Positions 23,738 through 32,220 of a stretch of DNA of 35,969 nt are shown here, one piece after another (position 1 is the stretch's first letter; every line of letters begins with the position of its first letter). The stretch lies in contig LMSR01000015.1 of the NCBI GenBank assembly GCA_001429555.1, positions 73,504-109,472 of the forward strand, given 5' to 3'. The DNA comes from Nocardioides sp. Soil797. GTDB lineage: Bacteria > Actinomycetota > Actinomycetes > Propionibacteriales > Nocardioidaceae. The translations under genes were made by a program, and so were the position numbers. Under the pieces are notes generated by a model, which made no database searches, was not told the DNA's origin, and worked only from the letters and a program-made list of their open reading frames with translations.

Positions 23738-25048
23738 ATGGCGGATTCTCGCGAGACGGCACTGATTCTCGATCTGAGTCTTCGGCTGGGGGAGATGCTC
23801 CTCTCGAACGGTGCCGGCGCGGCGGACGTCACCGCGACGATGCACTCGGTCGCCTACCACCTCGGCGTCCGCAACCCCATCGTTGACGTGACCTTCACCA
23901 GCCTCTCGATGAGCTATCAGTCGATCGAGGACGACGTTCCGGTCGTGATGATGCGTCAGGTGAAGCAGCGTGACATCGACTACGAAGACCTCACCCGCAT
24001 CGATCACCTGGTCCGTGACCTGCTCGCAGACCGCATCGACCTGGTCGAGGCCCGCGCCACCGTGGCCAGGATCAGCTCCTCCGGGCATGCCCGCCATCGG
24101 TGGGCCGTGACCGTCAGCATCGGTGTCATGTCCGCCGGCGTCGGTCTCATGCTCGGCGGCAACGCGTTGGTCGTCCTCATCGCGTTCGTGGCAGCGATGA
24201 TGATCGACCGCACCCAGATGTTCCTCCACCGGCAGAGGTTGCCGAACTTCTACCAGCAGGTGGCCGGGGGAGCGGTGGCCACGCTTCTCGCGCTGGGCGC
24301 CGCGGCCGCTGAGCTCGACGTGGACCCGTCGGTGGTCGTGACCGCCAACATCATCATGTTGTTGTCCGGCATCGGCTTCATGGGCGGCTTGCAGGACGCG
24401 CTCTCCGGCTTCTACGTCACGGCCGGGGCACGGATGACCGAGGCGCTGCTGTCGACATCGGGCATCATCGCCGGAGTCAGTGGTGGGTTGGCGTTGGGCG
24501 ACGTCATCGGCGTGGACATCGGTCGGTTGGAGCCGGGTCGTGGCGGCCTCGCCACGGTCGCGATGATCTCGCTGGGAGCCGCGATCGCCGCCGCCGCCTT
24601 CGCCTTCAGTGCGTATTCGCCGAAGCGCATCCTGATCCCGATCGCGCTGATCGCAGCCGTGGCCATTTCGATCACCTACGGGGTCGAGGGCGCCGGTTTC
24701 GGACGGACCTGGTCGGTGACCCTGGCGGCGCTCTTCATCGGTCTGGTCAGCTACTCGGTCTCCGGTCGGGTGAAGGTGCCGCCGCTGGTGGTCGTGGTGT
24801 CGGCGATCGTGCCGATGCTGCCCGGTCTCTCGATCTATCGGGGGCTCTCCCTGATGGCCGAGGGTGGGGCCACCTCGCAGGGCATCTTCGCGATCATCAC
24901 CGCGGCCTCGGTTGCCATCGCCCTCGCCTCGGGCGTGATCCTGGGAGAGTTCATCGCCCAGCCGCTCAAGCGCGAGGCCCGCAAGCTCGAGGGACGTCTG
25001 GCCGGTCCGCGTCTGGTCGGTCCCTTCCGCGCCCGCCCCAAGTCCTGA
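23738..25048 (+). CDS. thrE: ThrE-type threonine/serine exporter
   Basis: 436 residues. The N-terminal DUF1212 part has LSLRLGEMLLSNGAGAADVTATMHSVAYHLG and VDVTFTSLSMSYQ, followed by about five membrane segments. The C-terminal DUF3815-like part has five more (PPLVVVVSAIVPMLPGLSIYRGL). Both modules are fused, as in ThrE of Corynebacterium glutamicum, which exports threonine and serine using the proton gradient. Substrate is inferred from family. ATG 23738 is only 44 bp from the divergent ligase start, so the promoters overlap the two coding starts. Confidence 0.85.
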   Translation: MADSRETALILDLSLRLGEMLLSNGAGAADVTATMHSVAYHLGVRNPIVDVTFTSLSMSYQSIEDDVPVVMMRQVKQRDIDYEDLTRIDHLVRDLLADRIDLVEARATVARISSSGHARHRWAVTVSIGVMSAGVGLMLGGNALVVLIAFVAAMMIDRTQMFLHRQRLPNFYQQVAGGAVATLLALGAAAAELDVDPSVVVTANIIMLLSGIGFMGGLQDALSGFYVTAGARMTEALLSTSGIIAGVSGGLALGDVIGVDIGRLEPGRGGLATVAMISLGAAIAAAAFAFSAYSPKRILIPIALIAAVAISITYGVEGAGFGRTWSVTLAALFIGLVSYSVSGRVKVPPLVVVVSAIVPMLPGLSIYRGLSLMAEGGATSQGIFAIITAASVAIALASGVILGEFIAQPLKREARKLEGRLAGPRLVGPFRARPKS

Positions 25049-25055
25049 CCATGCG

Positions 25056-25088
25056 TCAGTCCCTGGGGCGCGGAGCGTTCAGTCCCTG
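25056..25088. repeat. Short direct repeat, 10 bp
   Basis: TCAGTCCCTG occurs at 25056-25065 and again at 25079-25088 in the 63-bp gap between convergent genes. No function can be assigned. Confidence 0.4.
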
Positions 25089-25111
25089 TGTGACCACCTG
25101 GAACCCGGCCA

Positions 25112-25693
25112 TCAATCCTTGACGCCGCGTGGGAGCGAGGGGAGGAGAGCCATCCAAGCGGCCGCGGTCGGGCCGTCGTACGGCGGCAGGTGTGCCTCGA
25201 CCGCAGCGTGCACGGCCTGGCAGTTCGCCAGGGCCAGCTCGATGACCTCCGCGGGGTAGCCCAGGCTCACTCGGTGATCGGCGAACTCGTCCTCGTCGTC
25301 GATCCAGACGCGTCCGCTGTGGCCGCGCACCACGTCGAGGTCGAGGTCGACCGAGCGGATCGTGGTTGCGTCCCAGACCGGTTGGGTGGCGATGTCGACA
25401 TACACGTCGACCGGCCCGGCGAGGTTCACGAACCCGGCACCGGATCCGTCGCGCCCTCTCCCGTGGAACGTCGCGAACCAGCCGCTCGTGGCAGGTGAAC
25501 CGGTGGTCGGGGCCAAGCAGACCTGGTCGACCGGAGCCTTGAAGTCCGCACCCGGGCGGTGCATCCGGGTGCCGGCCGGAACGCCGATCCAGTCACCGTG
25601 CTCGTCGGAGCCGAGGTAGGCGGCCGGGTAGGCCCAGTGCGGATGATCGGGCCACTTGGTCATCGCGACACGGACTGGATCTCCGAACTCCAC
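25112..25693 (-). CDS. DUF402 domain protein (FomD-like)
   Basis: 193 residues. The DUF402 core is seen in FVNLAGPVDVYVDIATQPVWDATTIRSVDLDLDVVRGHSGRVWIDDEDEFADH, with the cluster of Asp residues that binds divalent metal in this family. Known members hydrolyse nucleoside diphosphates or CMP-linked intermediates, for instance FomD; the substrate here is unknown. The N-terminal GDPVRVAMTKWPDHPHWAYPAAYLGSDEHGDWIG is shared by actinobacterial members. GTG 25693 is the first start in frame; no clear ribosome binding site was found. Confidence 0.8.
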   Translation of the reverse strand: MEFGDPVRVAMTKWPDHPHWAYPAAYLGSDEHGDWIGVPAGTRMHRPGADFKAPVDQVCLAPTTGSPATSGWFATFHGRGRDGSGAGFVNLAGPVDVYVDIATQPVWDATTIRSVDLDLDVVRGHSGRVWIDDEDEFADHRVSLGYPAEVIELALANCQAVHAAVEAHLPPYDGPTAAAWMALLPSLPRGVKD

Positions 25694-25726
25694 GCGTCAT
25701 TCCTAGCATGCAGGACGTCAGGTGCA

Positions 25727-25770
25727 ACGTCATACGGAGGGAGCGCCGGAGCGACCGGTTCGTATGACGT
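25727..25770 (-). terminator. Inverted repeat after the SDR gene
   Basis: ACGTCATACG (25727-25736) pairs exactly with CGTATGACGT (25761-25770) around 24 bases. It begins 13 bp beyond the SDR stop on the minus strand, so it may end that operon; it also lies 34 bp upstream of the DUF402 start and could be an operator for it instead. Confidence 0.4.
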
Positions 25771-25783
25771 CACACGGGGACGA

Positions 25784-26617
25784 CTACTTCTTGGCGGGTA
25801 CGACGCGCTTCGAGGCGCGCGCCACGATGTCCTGGTAGCGCGAGCCGGTGATCTTGGCGAAGTGGTGCAACAGGTGGGCGTCGATGCCGACGAGCTGGCG
25901 GGCCTTCCCCTTCATGGCAGCGGCCAGGATGATCGCGGCCGCCTTCTCGGGCGACATCCGGGCCAGCTTCTCGTCGAAGAGCCGGTCGATGGTGCTGCCG
26001 TCCTGGCCGGCGGTCTTCCGGCCGTTGCGCGAGATGCCGGTCTTGATGCCACCGGGGTGGATGCAGGTCACGGTCACCGGGTGCTGGTTGACCAGCATCT
26101 CCTCGCGCAGCGCCTCGGTGAAGCCGCGGACGGCGTACTTCGTGGCGTTGTACGCCGACTGGCCGGGCATCGAGATCAGGCCGAATAGGCTGGAGATGTT
26201 GACCAGGGCGCCGTCGCCCGAAGCGATCAGGTGGGGGAGGAACTCCTTGGTGCCGTTGACGACGCCGTTGAAGTTGACCCCGACGATCCAGTCGAACTCC
26301 TCGTAGGTCATGTCCTCGAAGTCGCCGGTCATCGAGACGCCGGCGTTGTTGACGACCAGGTTGACCACACCGAACTGCTCGACGACGGCGGCCGCCCAGG
26401 TGCCCACGGCGGCTCGGTCGGAGACGTCGACGACGTCGGAGCGCAGGTCGGTGGCGCCCTTCTCCTTCAGGAGCTGGACGGTGCCTTCGAGGCCATCGGG
26501 GTTCCAGTCGGAGATGGCCAGGCGGGCGCCACGGCCGTGCGCCAGCAGGGCCAACTCACGGCCCATGCCGGAACCGGCTCCACTGATCACGACAACCTTG
26601 TTCTCGAGCGACTTCAT
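25784..26617 (-). CDS. Short-chain dehydrogenase/reductase
   Basis: 277 residues. The Rossmann motif GAGSGMGREL gives NAD(P) binding, followed by DVVDVSD, NNAGVSMTG, and the catalytic Ser and YxxxK in NISSLFGLISMPGQSAYNATKYAVRGFTEAL. A longer C-terminal region (RLFDEKLARMSPEKAAAIILAAAMKGKARQLVG) is typical of this SDR subgroup paired with flavin monooxygenases. It overlaps the upstream monooxygenase by 4 bp (ATGA), so it probably interconverts an alcohol and the ketone that the monooxygenase oxidises. The substrate is not known. Confidence 0.92.
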   Translation of the reverse strand: MKSLENKVVVISGAGSGMGRELALLAHGRGARLAISDWNPDGLEGTVQLLKEKGATDLRSDVVDVSDRAAVGTWAAAVVEQFGVVNLVVNNAGVSMTGDFEDMTYEEFDWIVGVNFNGVVNGTKEFLPHLIASGDGALVNISSLFGLISMPGQSAYNATKYAVRGFTEALREEMLVNQHPVTVTCIHPGGIKTGISRNGRKTAGQDGSTIDRLFDEKLARMSPEKAAAIILAAAMKGKARQLVGIDAHLLHHFAKITGSRYQDIVARASKRVVPAKK

Positions 26618-28119
26618 GCGGACACACCTTCGCGGGTAGGGAGCGGCTGGATCGGGTCGGGGGTGGAGACGGCGTACGCCGAGGGGTCGAACTGGGCGAG
26701 CAGGCGACGGAACGTGAACGTGGCGCGGGGCCAGAGCGTGGTGTTGCGCCCCTGGTCGTCGAGATACCAGCTGGCGCAGCCGCCCGAGTTCCACACCGTG
26801 CGTTGCATGCGTCGCTGCAGGTCATCGTTCCACGAGGTCTGCACGTCGCGGTGTGGCTCGACGGAGCTGTAGCCGTCGCGGTCCATCGTGCGGATCGCGT
26901 CGACCACGTAGGCGATCTGGGACTCGATCATGAACACCATGCTCGAGTGGCCGAGGCCGGTGTTGGGGCCGACCAGCTGGAACAGGTTGGGGAAGCCGTG
27001 GACGGTGGTGCCCTTGTAGGCGACCATCCCGGTCTCGCGCCAGGTCTCGGCCAGCGTGGCGCCGGTGCGACCGGTGATCCGCGAGGCGATCGGCTGCTCG
27101 GTGGTGAAGAAGCCCGTCGCCACGATGAGTACGTCGATCGGCCGCTCGGTGCCGTCGGCGGTGACGACGGCATCGCCGGTGATCTTGGCGATGGGGTCGG
27201 TGACCACGTCTACGGTGTCGGAGGCCAGGGCGGGGTAGTAGGTGTTGGAGATGAGGATGCGCTTGCAGCCGATCTCGTAGTCGGGCGTCACCTTGGCGCG
27301 CAGCTCGGGGTCCTTGATGCCCTTGGCGATGTTGCCCAGCGCGAGCCGCTTCGCGGGCCAGGCCAGCTTGGGCTCGAGGGTGAAGCCGGGGACATACATC
27401 TCACGGCCCCAGTAGATCGCGGTGCGGTAGGCCCGCTGCACCAGCGGGAGATGGCGGAAGGCCAGCTTCTCGAGGCCGGTGTAGCGCCGGTCGTTGCGCG
27501 GGATGACGTAGGGGGCAGTGCGCTGGTAGAGGTCGAGGTGGTCGACGACCTTGGCCAGCTCAGGGACGATCTGGATCGCGGAGGCGCCGGTGCCGATCAC
27601 CGCGACCCGCTTGCCGGTCAGGTCGATGTCGTGGTTCCACCGGGCGGAGTGGAAGACCTCGCCCTGGAAGCCCTCGATGCCGTCGATGTCGGGCAGCTTC
27701 GGCTCGGAGAGCCCGCCGGAGCCACTGATCAGGGTCTGCGCGGTGAGCCTGCTGCCGTCGGAGAGATCGACCTGCCAGAGCTGGTCGTCGTCCTGCCAGG
27801 CGGCATGCTCGACTGCCGTCTCGAAGCGGAACCGGTCGAGGACGCCCGATGAGTCGGCAACCCGTTTGATGTAGGCCTCGATCTCGGGTTGGGGGGAGAA
27901 CGACATCGACCAGCTCGGGTTCGGCGCGAAGGAGTAGCTGTAGAGCTGGCTCGGCACGTCGCAGGCTGCGCCCGGGTAGGTGTTGGCGCGCCAGGTTCCA
28001 CCGACGCCGGCGTCCTTCTCGATGACGAGGAAGTCGGACTCACCGGCCTCGTCGAGCTTGATGGCCATGCCGAGTCCGGCGAAGCCGGCACCGATGACGA
28101 GGTGTTTCACGTGGGTCAT
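26614..28119 (-). CDS. Flavin-containing monooxygenase, Baeyer-Villiger type
   Basis: 501 residues. The first FAD motif GAGFAGLGMAIKL is at the N-terminus, the NADPH-binding GTGASAIQIVPELA in the middle, and the Baeyer-Villiger fingerprint FxGxxxHxxxW appears as FQGEVFHSARWNHD, together with GGTWRANTYPGAACDVPSQLYSYSF. Such enzymes insert oxygen next to a ketone. It is the first gene of the pair with the SDR, divergent from a TetR regulator with two palindromes in the 72-bp gap. The frame stays open upstream, but MTHVKHLVIGAGFAG is the expected N-terminus. Confidence 0.92.
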   Translation of the reverse strand: MTHVKHLVIGAGFAGLGMAIKLDEAGESDFLVIEKDAGVGGTWRANTYPGAACDVPSQLYSYSFAPNPSWSMSFSPQPEIEAYIKRVADSSGVLDRFRFETAVEHAAWQDDDQLWQVDLSDGSRLTAQTLISGSGGLSEPKLPDIDGIEGFQGEVFHSARWNHDIDLTGKRVAVIGTGASAIQIVPELAKVVDHLDLYQRTAPYVIPRNDRRYTGLEKLAFRHLPLVQRAYRTAIYWGREMYVPGFTLEPKLAWPAKRLALGNIAKGIKDPELRAKVTPDYEIGCKRILISNTYYPALASDTVDVVTDPIAKITGDAVVTADGTERPIDVLIVATGFFTTEQPIASRITGRTGATLAETWRETGMVAYKGTTVHGFPNLFQLVGPNTGLGHSSMVFMIESQIAYVVDAIRTMDRDGYSSVEPHRDVQTSWNDDLQRRMQRTVWNSGGCASWYLDDQGRNTTLWPRATFTFRRLLAQFDPSAYAVSTPDPIQPLPTREGVSA

Positions 28120-28134
28120 GCTGCCACCGTAGGC

Positions 28135-28178
28135 CGGATATTGAATATCCGTCAATAGTGGTGCTGAACAAAATTCAG
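28135..28178. promoter_or_regulatory. Candidate TetR operators in the divergent FMO/tetR region
   Basis: CGGATATTgAATATCCG (28135-28151) is a perfect 17-bp palindrome with a one-base centre. CTGAAcaaaaTTCAG (28164-28178) is a second, with 5-bp arms. The region is AT-rich compared with its surroundings. Either or both could bind the TetR dimer encoded at 28192; TetR sites are usually in such gaps. Confidence 0.6.
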
Positions 28179-28191
28179 TAGGGTGGGTCGC

Positions 28192-28785
28192 ATGAGCAGC
28201 ACGCCCCGCGTCCGGATGAGCCCCAGCTCGCGCCGCGAGCAACTCCTCGACCTCGGCGTCCGCCTCCTGTCCACCCGCTCGCTCGACGAGCTCTCGATCG
28301 AGATGCTGGCCGAGGAGGCGGGCATCTCCCGCGGGCTGCTCTACCACTACTTCGGCAACAAGCACGACTTCCACGAAGCCGTCGTACGCCGCGCGGCCGA
28401 CGACCTCATCGAGCAGACCGCGCCGCCCGTCTCGGGCGAGCCCCAGGAGCGGCTGCTCGCCTCGATGGCCGCCTACCTCGACTACGTGGTGGCCAACCAC
28501 GAAGGCTACCTGTCGCTGGTCAAGGGCGCGGCCGCCGGCAACCCGGAGATCCGCTCGATCTATGACGAGGCCCGCTCGGCGTTGACCGAACGACTGTTCA
28601 ACGAGGACTCCGAAGGCGTGATCCTTCCGGACACGCCGACCACCCGGCTGATGGTGCACGCCTGGTCGGCGTTCGCCGAAGACGTGGCCCTGGCCTGGGC
28701 GAAGCAACCCGACGGGGTCGCTCGCGAAGAAGTGCTCGCGATCCTCGCCGGGTCGCTGCCCGCTCTGGTCTCACTCGTGGAGTGA
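28192..28785 (+). CDS. TetR-family transcriptional regulator
   Basis: 197 residues. The N-terminal helix-turn-helix is SRREQLLDLGVRLLSTRSLDELSIEMLAEEAGISRGLLYHYFGNKHDFHEAVV, a standard TetR pattern, followed by a helical ligand-binding domain. It is divergent from the monooxygenase/SDR operon and presumably represses it until the substrate or an analogue binds; that is inferred from position and from the palindromes at 28135-28178. ATG 28192 is used; the GTG 9 bp upstream is less likely. Confidence 0.9.
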   Translation: MSSTPRVRMSPSSRREQLLDLGVRLLSTRSLDELSIEMLAEEAGISRGLLYHYFGNKHDFHEAVVRRAADDLIEQTAPPVSGEPQERLLASMAAYLDYVVANHEGYLSLVKGAAAGNPEIRSIYDEARSALTERLFNEDSEGVILPDTPTTRLMVHAWSAFAEDVALAWAKQPDGVAREEVLAILAGSLPALVSLVE

Positions 28786-28801
28786 TCACTTGCGGTGATC
28801 A
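28783..28801. terminator. Hairpin between tetR and the convergent microprotein gene
   Basis: TGATCAC and GTGATCA form a 7-bp stem with a 5-base loop (ttgcg). It starts at the tetR stop codon and lies about 20 bp beyond the stop of the convergent GPGG gene. A short U-tract is not seen. Confidence 0.4.
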
Positions 28802-28821
28802 TCGCGGAGCGAGAACTCCGA

Positions 28822-28965
28822 TCATCCGAAGATGCTGACCCCTCCGGGGCCGACCAGCAGGCCCACCACGATGAGCACCGCTCCCCACAGGACCTGCTTG
28901 CGCAGGATCGCGAAGATGCCGGAGATGACCAGGATGACCGCGATGATCCACAGGACCGTTGCCAT
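28822..28965 (-). CDS. GPGG-motif small membrane protein
   Basis: 47 residues: MATVLWIIAVILVISGIFAI, then LRKQVLW and GAVLIVVGLLVGPGGVSIFG. It has two hydrophobic helices joined by a short basic turn and the C-terminal GPGG motif that names this small actinobacterial family. The function is not known. It is real rather than chance, because GGAGGAGGGAG lies just before the ATG. It is the last gene after the glycosyltransferase operon (48-bp gap) and convergent with tetR; it may be co-transcribed with that operon. Confidence 0.8.
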   Translation of the reverse strand: MATVLWIIAVILVISGIFAILRKQVLWGAVLIVVGLLVGPGGVSIFG

Positions 28966-29013
28966 GAGATTCTCCCTCCTCCGAGCGACCTGATGCCGCC
29001 CACGCGTCCGAAC

Positions 29014-30219
29014 CTAACGCACCAGCTCGCCGATGCCGACGACCTCGGCGGCGCCGCGAAACATCCACACCCGCATGGCCACGAACCGCATCAGGGTCAC
29101 GGCCAGGTTGGCCACGGTGAGTACGACGACCTCAGCGCGATGAGGTGCCCCGGGAGCCAGCACGCCCAACAACCACAACGCCCCACTGGTCAGCGCCAGC
29201 CCGATGGTGAAGACAGCCAGCCCCTGGAGGTGGTGCCGCAGATGACCGCTGCCGGTGACGGCAAAGGTGAAGCGTCGGTTGGCGGCAGTGTTGCCGATCG
29301 CGGTGACCAACAGGGCCAGGGCATTGGCCCACAACCCCGGCATGAGTTGGCGAAACCCCAGGTAGCACAAGGCATACGCGATCGTCGAGAGCACCCCGAC
29401 CACCGCGAAGAGCGCCATCTGGGTGCCCGGGCGACCTTGCGCCCGAGCCGTGCCGAGCTGGGCGCGCACCGCCTCCATCGGCAGCTGCCCGGTGGCCAAC
29501 GACCAGCCCAGTCGCCTGATGCCACGCAGGTCGTCAAGGGCGGTGCGCACGACGTCGACGCGGGAGTCAGGGTCGTCGACCCAGTCGACCGGCACCTCGT
29601 GGATGCGCAGGCCTGAGCGCTCGGCCAGCACCAGCAGCTCGGTGTCGAAGAACCAGGTGTCGTCCTCCACGAGCGGCAGCAGCACCTCGGCCACGTCACG
29701 GCGCAGAGCCTTGAAACCGCACTGTGCGTCGCGGAAGCCGGCGCGCAGCGTGGAACGCAGGATCACGTTGTAGGAGCGGGAGACCAGCTCTCGTCGCGGA
29801 CCTCTCGTGATCCGCGACCCACGGGAGAGACGCGAGCCGACGGCGATGTCGGAGTGACCACTGATCAGGGGAGCGACCAACGGCAGCACGGCGTTCAGGT
29901 CGGTGGACAGGTCGACGTCCATGTAGGCGAGCACATCGGCCCGGGACTCCCGCCACACCCTCTTCAGTGCGCGGCCGCGACCCTTCTCCTCGAGACGTAC
30001 CACGCGCACTCCTGCGAACTCGTGAGCGAGCCGGTGCGCGACCAGCGGGGTGGCATCGGTGGACGCGTTGTCGGCGATGGTAACCTGCCAGGTCCACGGA
30101 AGCTGGGCGAGGTGGCGAGTGAGCGACTCGACCGCCCGCGGCAGGGCCGCCTCCTCGTTGAAGACTGGGATCACCACCTCCAGGACGGGCGCCGGCTCCA
30201 GCGCCTCCACCGCGCTCAC
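29014..30219 (-). CDS. GT2 glycosyltransferase fused to a GtrA-like membrane domain
   Basis: 401 residues. Residues 12-245 form a GT2 domain with VVIPVFNEEAALPRAVESL, the nucleotide-sugar loop ADNASTDATP, DVDLSTD (the DxD metal site), and AVGSRLSRGSR, followed by GFKALRRDVAEVLLP. This is the dolichol-phosphate-mannose synthase pattern. The remainder has four membrane segments of GtrA type (MALFAVVGVLSTIAYALCYLGFRQLMPGL...). Such fusions probably make a polyprenyl-phosphate sugar and move it across the membrane for the GT39 enzyme made just upstream. Its GTG start overlaps the GT39 stop (GTGA). Confidence 0.88.
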   Translation of the reverse strand: MSAVEALEPAPVLEVVIPVFNEEAALPRAVESLTRHLAQLPWTWQVTIADNASTDATPLVAHRLAHEFAGVRVVRLEEKGRGRALKRVWRESRADVLAYMDVDLSTDLNAVLPLVAPLISGHSDIAVGSRLSRGSRITRGPRRELVSRSYNVILRSTLRAGFRDAQCGFKALRRDVAEVLLPLVEDDTWFFDTELLVLAERSGLRIHEVPVDWVDDPDSRVDVVRTALDDLRGIRRLGWSLATGQLPMEAVRAQLGTARAQGRPGTQMALFAVVGVLSTIAYALCYLGFRQLMPGLWANALALLVTAIGNTAANRRFTFAVTGSGHLRHHLQGLAVFTIGLALTSGALWLLGVLAPGAPHRAEVVVLTVANLAVTLMRFVAMRVWMFRGAAEVVGIGELVR

Positions 30220-32168
30220 TGGATGCCCTCGGAGAGATCGTAGACAGTGACGCCGTCGATGGTCTGGGCGGTGAAGTTCTCACTGACCCACGTGGAGATC
30301 TGCGAGGCGGTGCCGCTGCTCGAGCCGCCCGGCCCACCCATGCCGACCGGCCCTCCGTCAGCCGTGCCGCCGCCCATGCCGCCCATGCCGCCCCCCGCGA
30401 CGTACCAGTGGATCTCTCCGTCGGCGACGTACTCCTGGAACTGGGCCAGCGTCGGGCTGGGGTCGCTGCCGTTGAATCCTCCGATGGCCATCACCGGCTC
30501 GCCGGTGGCCAGTTGATACCCGGAGGCCGAGTTGGACCCGGAGGTGGCGGCCACCCAGGTGAAGGCTTCGGCATCCTCGAGCAGCGCTTCGGTCAGGACG
30601 CCTGACGGGTCGCTGCCGTTGAGCAGGCTGCCGGCCCCGCCACCTCCGCCACCCATGCCACCCGTGGTGGGGCCCGAGGTCGGGATCGACCCGGTGTGGG
30701 GGGTGGAGGCGGTGGCCAGGGAGAACGCGAACGGTCCGGAGAGCACCGCGAGCAGCGCGACGCCGGCGACGGCCCCGGCGACCCGGCGCGGAAGGTGGCG
30801 TACGACGCCCAGCATCAGCGCCGCCGCAAAGCCCACGGTGGCGACGACGTACCTCAGCCAGGGGTGCCAGTCGCCGGCCCGGTCGAGCAGCACGAAGGCC
30901 CATGCGCTGGTGAGAGCGGTCGCGAACGCGAGCACCCCTGAGACGACGAGTGAGGCCCGTCGCTGCCACAAGGTGTGCAGTGCGATGGCGACGACAGCGG
31001 CGACGGCCGGTGCGAGGGCGACGGTGTAGTAGGCGTGGAAGATGCCCGCCATGAAGCTGAAGGTCAGCCAGGTGACCACCAGCCAGCCCATCCAGAGGGT
31101 GAGGCCCGCGCCGCCCCGGCGCCCGGCGCAGCACAGAGCGGCGACGCCCAGGACCAGCGCGGCCGGCAGCAACCAGGAGGCCTGGCCACCGATCTCCGAG
31201 TTGAACATCCGCCAGAGGCCGGTCTCACCCCAGCCGTTCCCGCCGCCGACCGAGCCGGTCTCGTCACCGGTCAGCCGGCCGAAGCCGTTGTAGCCGAGGG
31301 TCAGCTCGAGGATCGAATTGTCCTGCGAGCCGCCGATCCAGGGCCGCGACGACGCCGGCCACAGCTCGACGATCGCGATCCACCAACCGCCGGCCAGCAA
31401 CATCGAGCCGAAAGCCACCAGGAGATGCCCGATCCGGCGCCACCACGGCACCGTCGCGAACAACGCGTACGCCGCGGCAAGGGCCGGTAGCACCAGGAAG
31501 CCCTGCAGCATCTTGGTCAGGAAGGCGAGCCCGACCAACGCTCCGCCGAGCGCCAACCAGCGCAGCGGCTTCGGGGACTCCAGGGCGCGGACGGTGGCAT
31601 ACACCGAACCGATCAACAGCAGCACGAGCATCGCGTCGGGGTTGTCGAAGCGGAACATCAGCACCGCCACCGGAGTCAGTGCCAGGATCGCCCCGGCCAA
31701 CAGCCCCGCGCCGGCCGATCCCGTCGTCCGACGAACCGTGGCGTGCAGCAGCGCCACCGACGCGACCCCGATCAAGGCCTGGGGAACCAGCAGGCTCCAC
31801 GACGACAGGCCGAAGACGCGGATCGAGAGCGCCATCGGCCACAGCGAGAGGGGAGTCTTGTCGACGGTGATCGCGTTCGCTGCGTCGGAGGAGCCGAAGA
31901 AGAACGCCTTCCACGACTCGGAGCCGGCCTGGGCCGCCGCAGCGTAGAACGAGTTGGCCCACCCGGACTCGGAGAGGCCCCACAGATAGAGCGCTGCGGT
32001 GCCGAGCAACAACCCGGCCAGGCCCGCTCTCTCCCACGCGAGACGGGGGAGGTCGGGCAGAGCGGGCGGGCGGCCCGTCCGGGCCGGGGCTCCGGCTTCC
32101 GGCGGTGGTACGTCGGTCGGCTGGGCAAGGCGGCCCAGGGCGTCGGGCGGCAGGGTGTGCGTGTCCAT
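30216..32168 (-). CDS. GT39 (ArnT/PMT-like) membrane glycosyltransferase with Gly-rich C-terminus
   Basis: About 650 residues with roughly 11-12 membrane segments. The N-terminal region has the GT39 acidic loop seen in ArnT and protein mannosyltransferases (YLWGLSESGWANSFYAAAAQAG, with ITVDKTPLSLWPMALSIRVFG). A soluble extracytoplasmic C-terminus follows, with two Gly-rich stretches (GGMGGGGGGAGS and GGGMGGMGGGTADGG). It would transfer a sugar from a polyprenyl-phosphate donor to a cell-envelope acceptor; the fused GT2-GtrA gene downstream (4-bp overlap) probably supplies the donor. ATG 32168 begins MDTHTLPPD; GTG 32177 is possible. Neither has a good ribosome binding site. Confidence 0.88.
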   Translation of the reverse strand: MDTHTLPPDALGRLAQPTDVPPPEAGAPARTGRPPALPDLPRLAWERAGLAGLLLGTAALYLWGLSESGWANSFYAAAAQAGSESWKAFFFGSSDAANAITVDKTPLSLWPMALSIRVFGLSSWSLLVPQALIGVASVALLHATVRRTTGSAGAGLLAGAILALTPVAVLMFRFDNPDAMLVLLLIGSVYATVRALESPKPLRWLALGGALVGLAFLTKMLQGFLVLPALAAAYALFATVPWWRRIGHLLVAFGSMLLAGGWWIAIVELWPASSRPWIGGSQDNSILELTLGYNGFGRLTGDETGSVGGGNGWGETGLWRMFNSEIGGQASWLLPAALVLGVAALCCAGRRGGAGLTLWMGWLVVTWLTFSFMAGIFHAYYTVALAPAVAAVVAIALHTLWQRRASLVVSGVLAFATALTSAWAFVLLDRAGDWHPWLRYVVATVGFAAALMLGVVRHLPRRVAGAVAGVALLAVLSGPFAFSLATASTPHTGSIPTSGPTTGGMGGGGGGAGSLLNGSDPSGVLTEALLEDAEAFTWVAATSGSNSASGYQLATGEPVMAIGGFNGSDPSPTLAQFQEYVADGEIHWYVAGGGMGGMGGGTADGGPVGMGGPGGSSSGTASQISTWVSENFTAQTIDGVTVYDLSEGIQ

Positions 32169-32220
32169 GGCCACCACGCTCGATGGGCCGGCTGGGTCAG
32201 CCGTGGGAGCAACCTGTCGG

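Noticed and set aside
25119..25132. CAATCCTTGACGC resembles the partial 22-bp repeat unit at the end of dinB
   Set aside because: About a dozen matching bases with no adjacent unit; it encodes the C-terminus of the DUF402 gene on the other strand and is probably chance.
30356..30392. Gly-codon-rich stretch in GT39 as a DNA tandem repeat
   Set aside because: The GGMGGMGG coding is irregular at DNA level; it is low-complexity protein sequence and not a clean repeat array.
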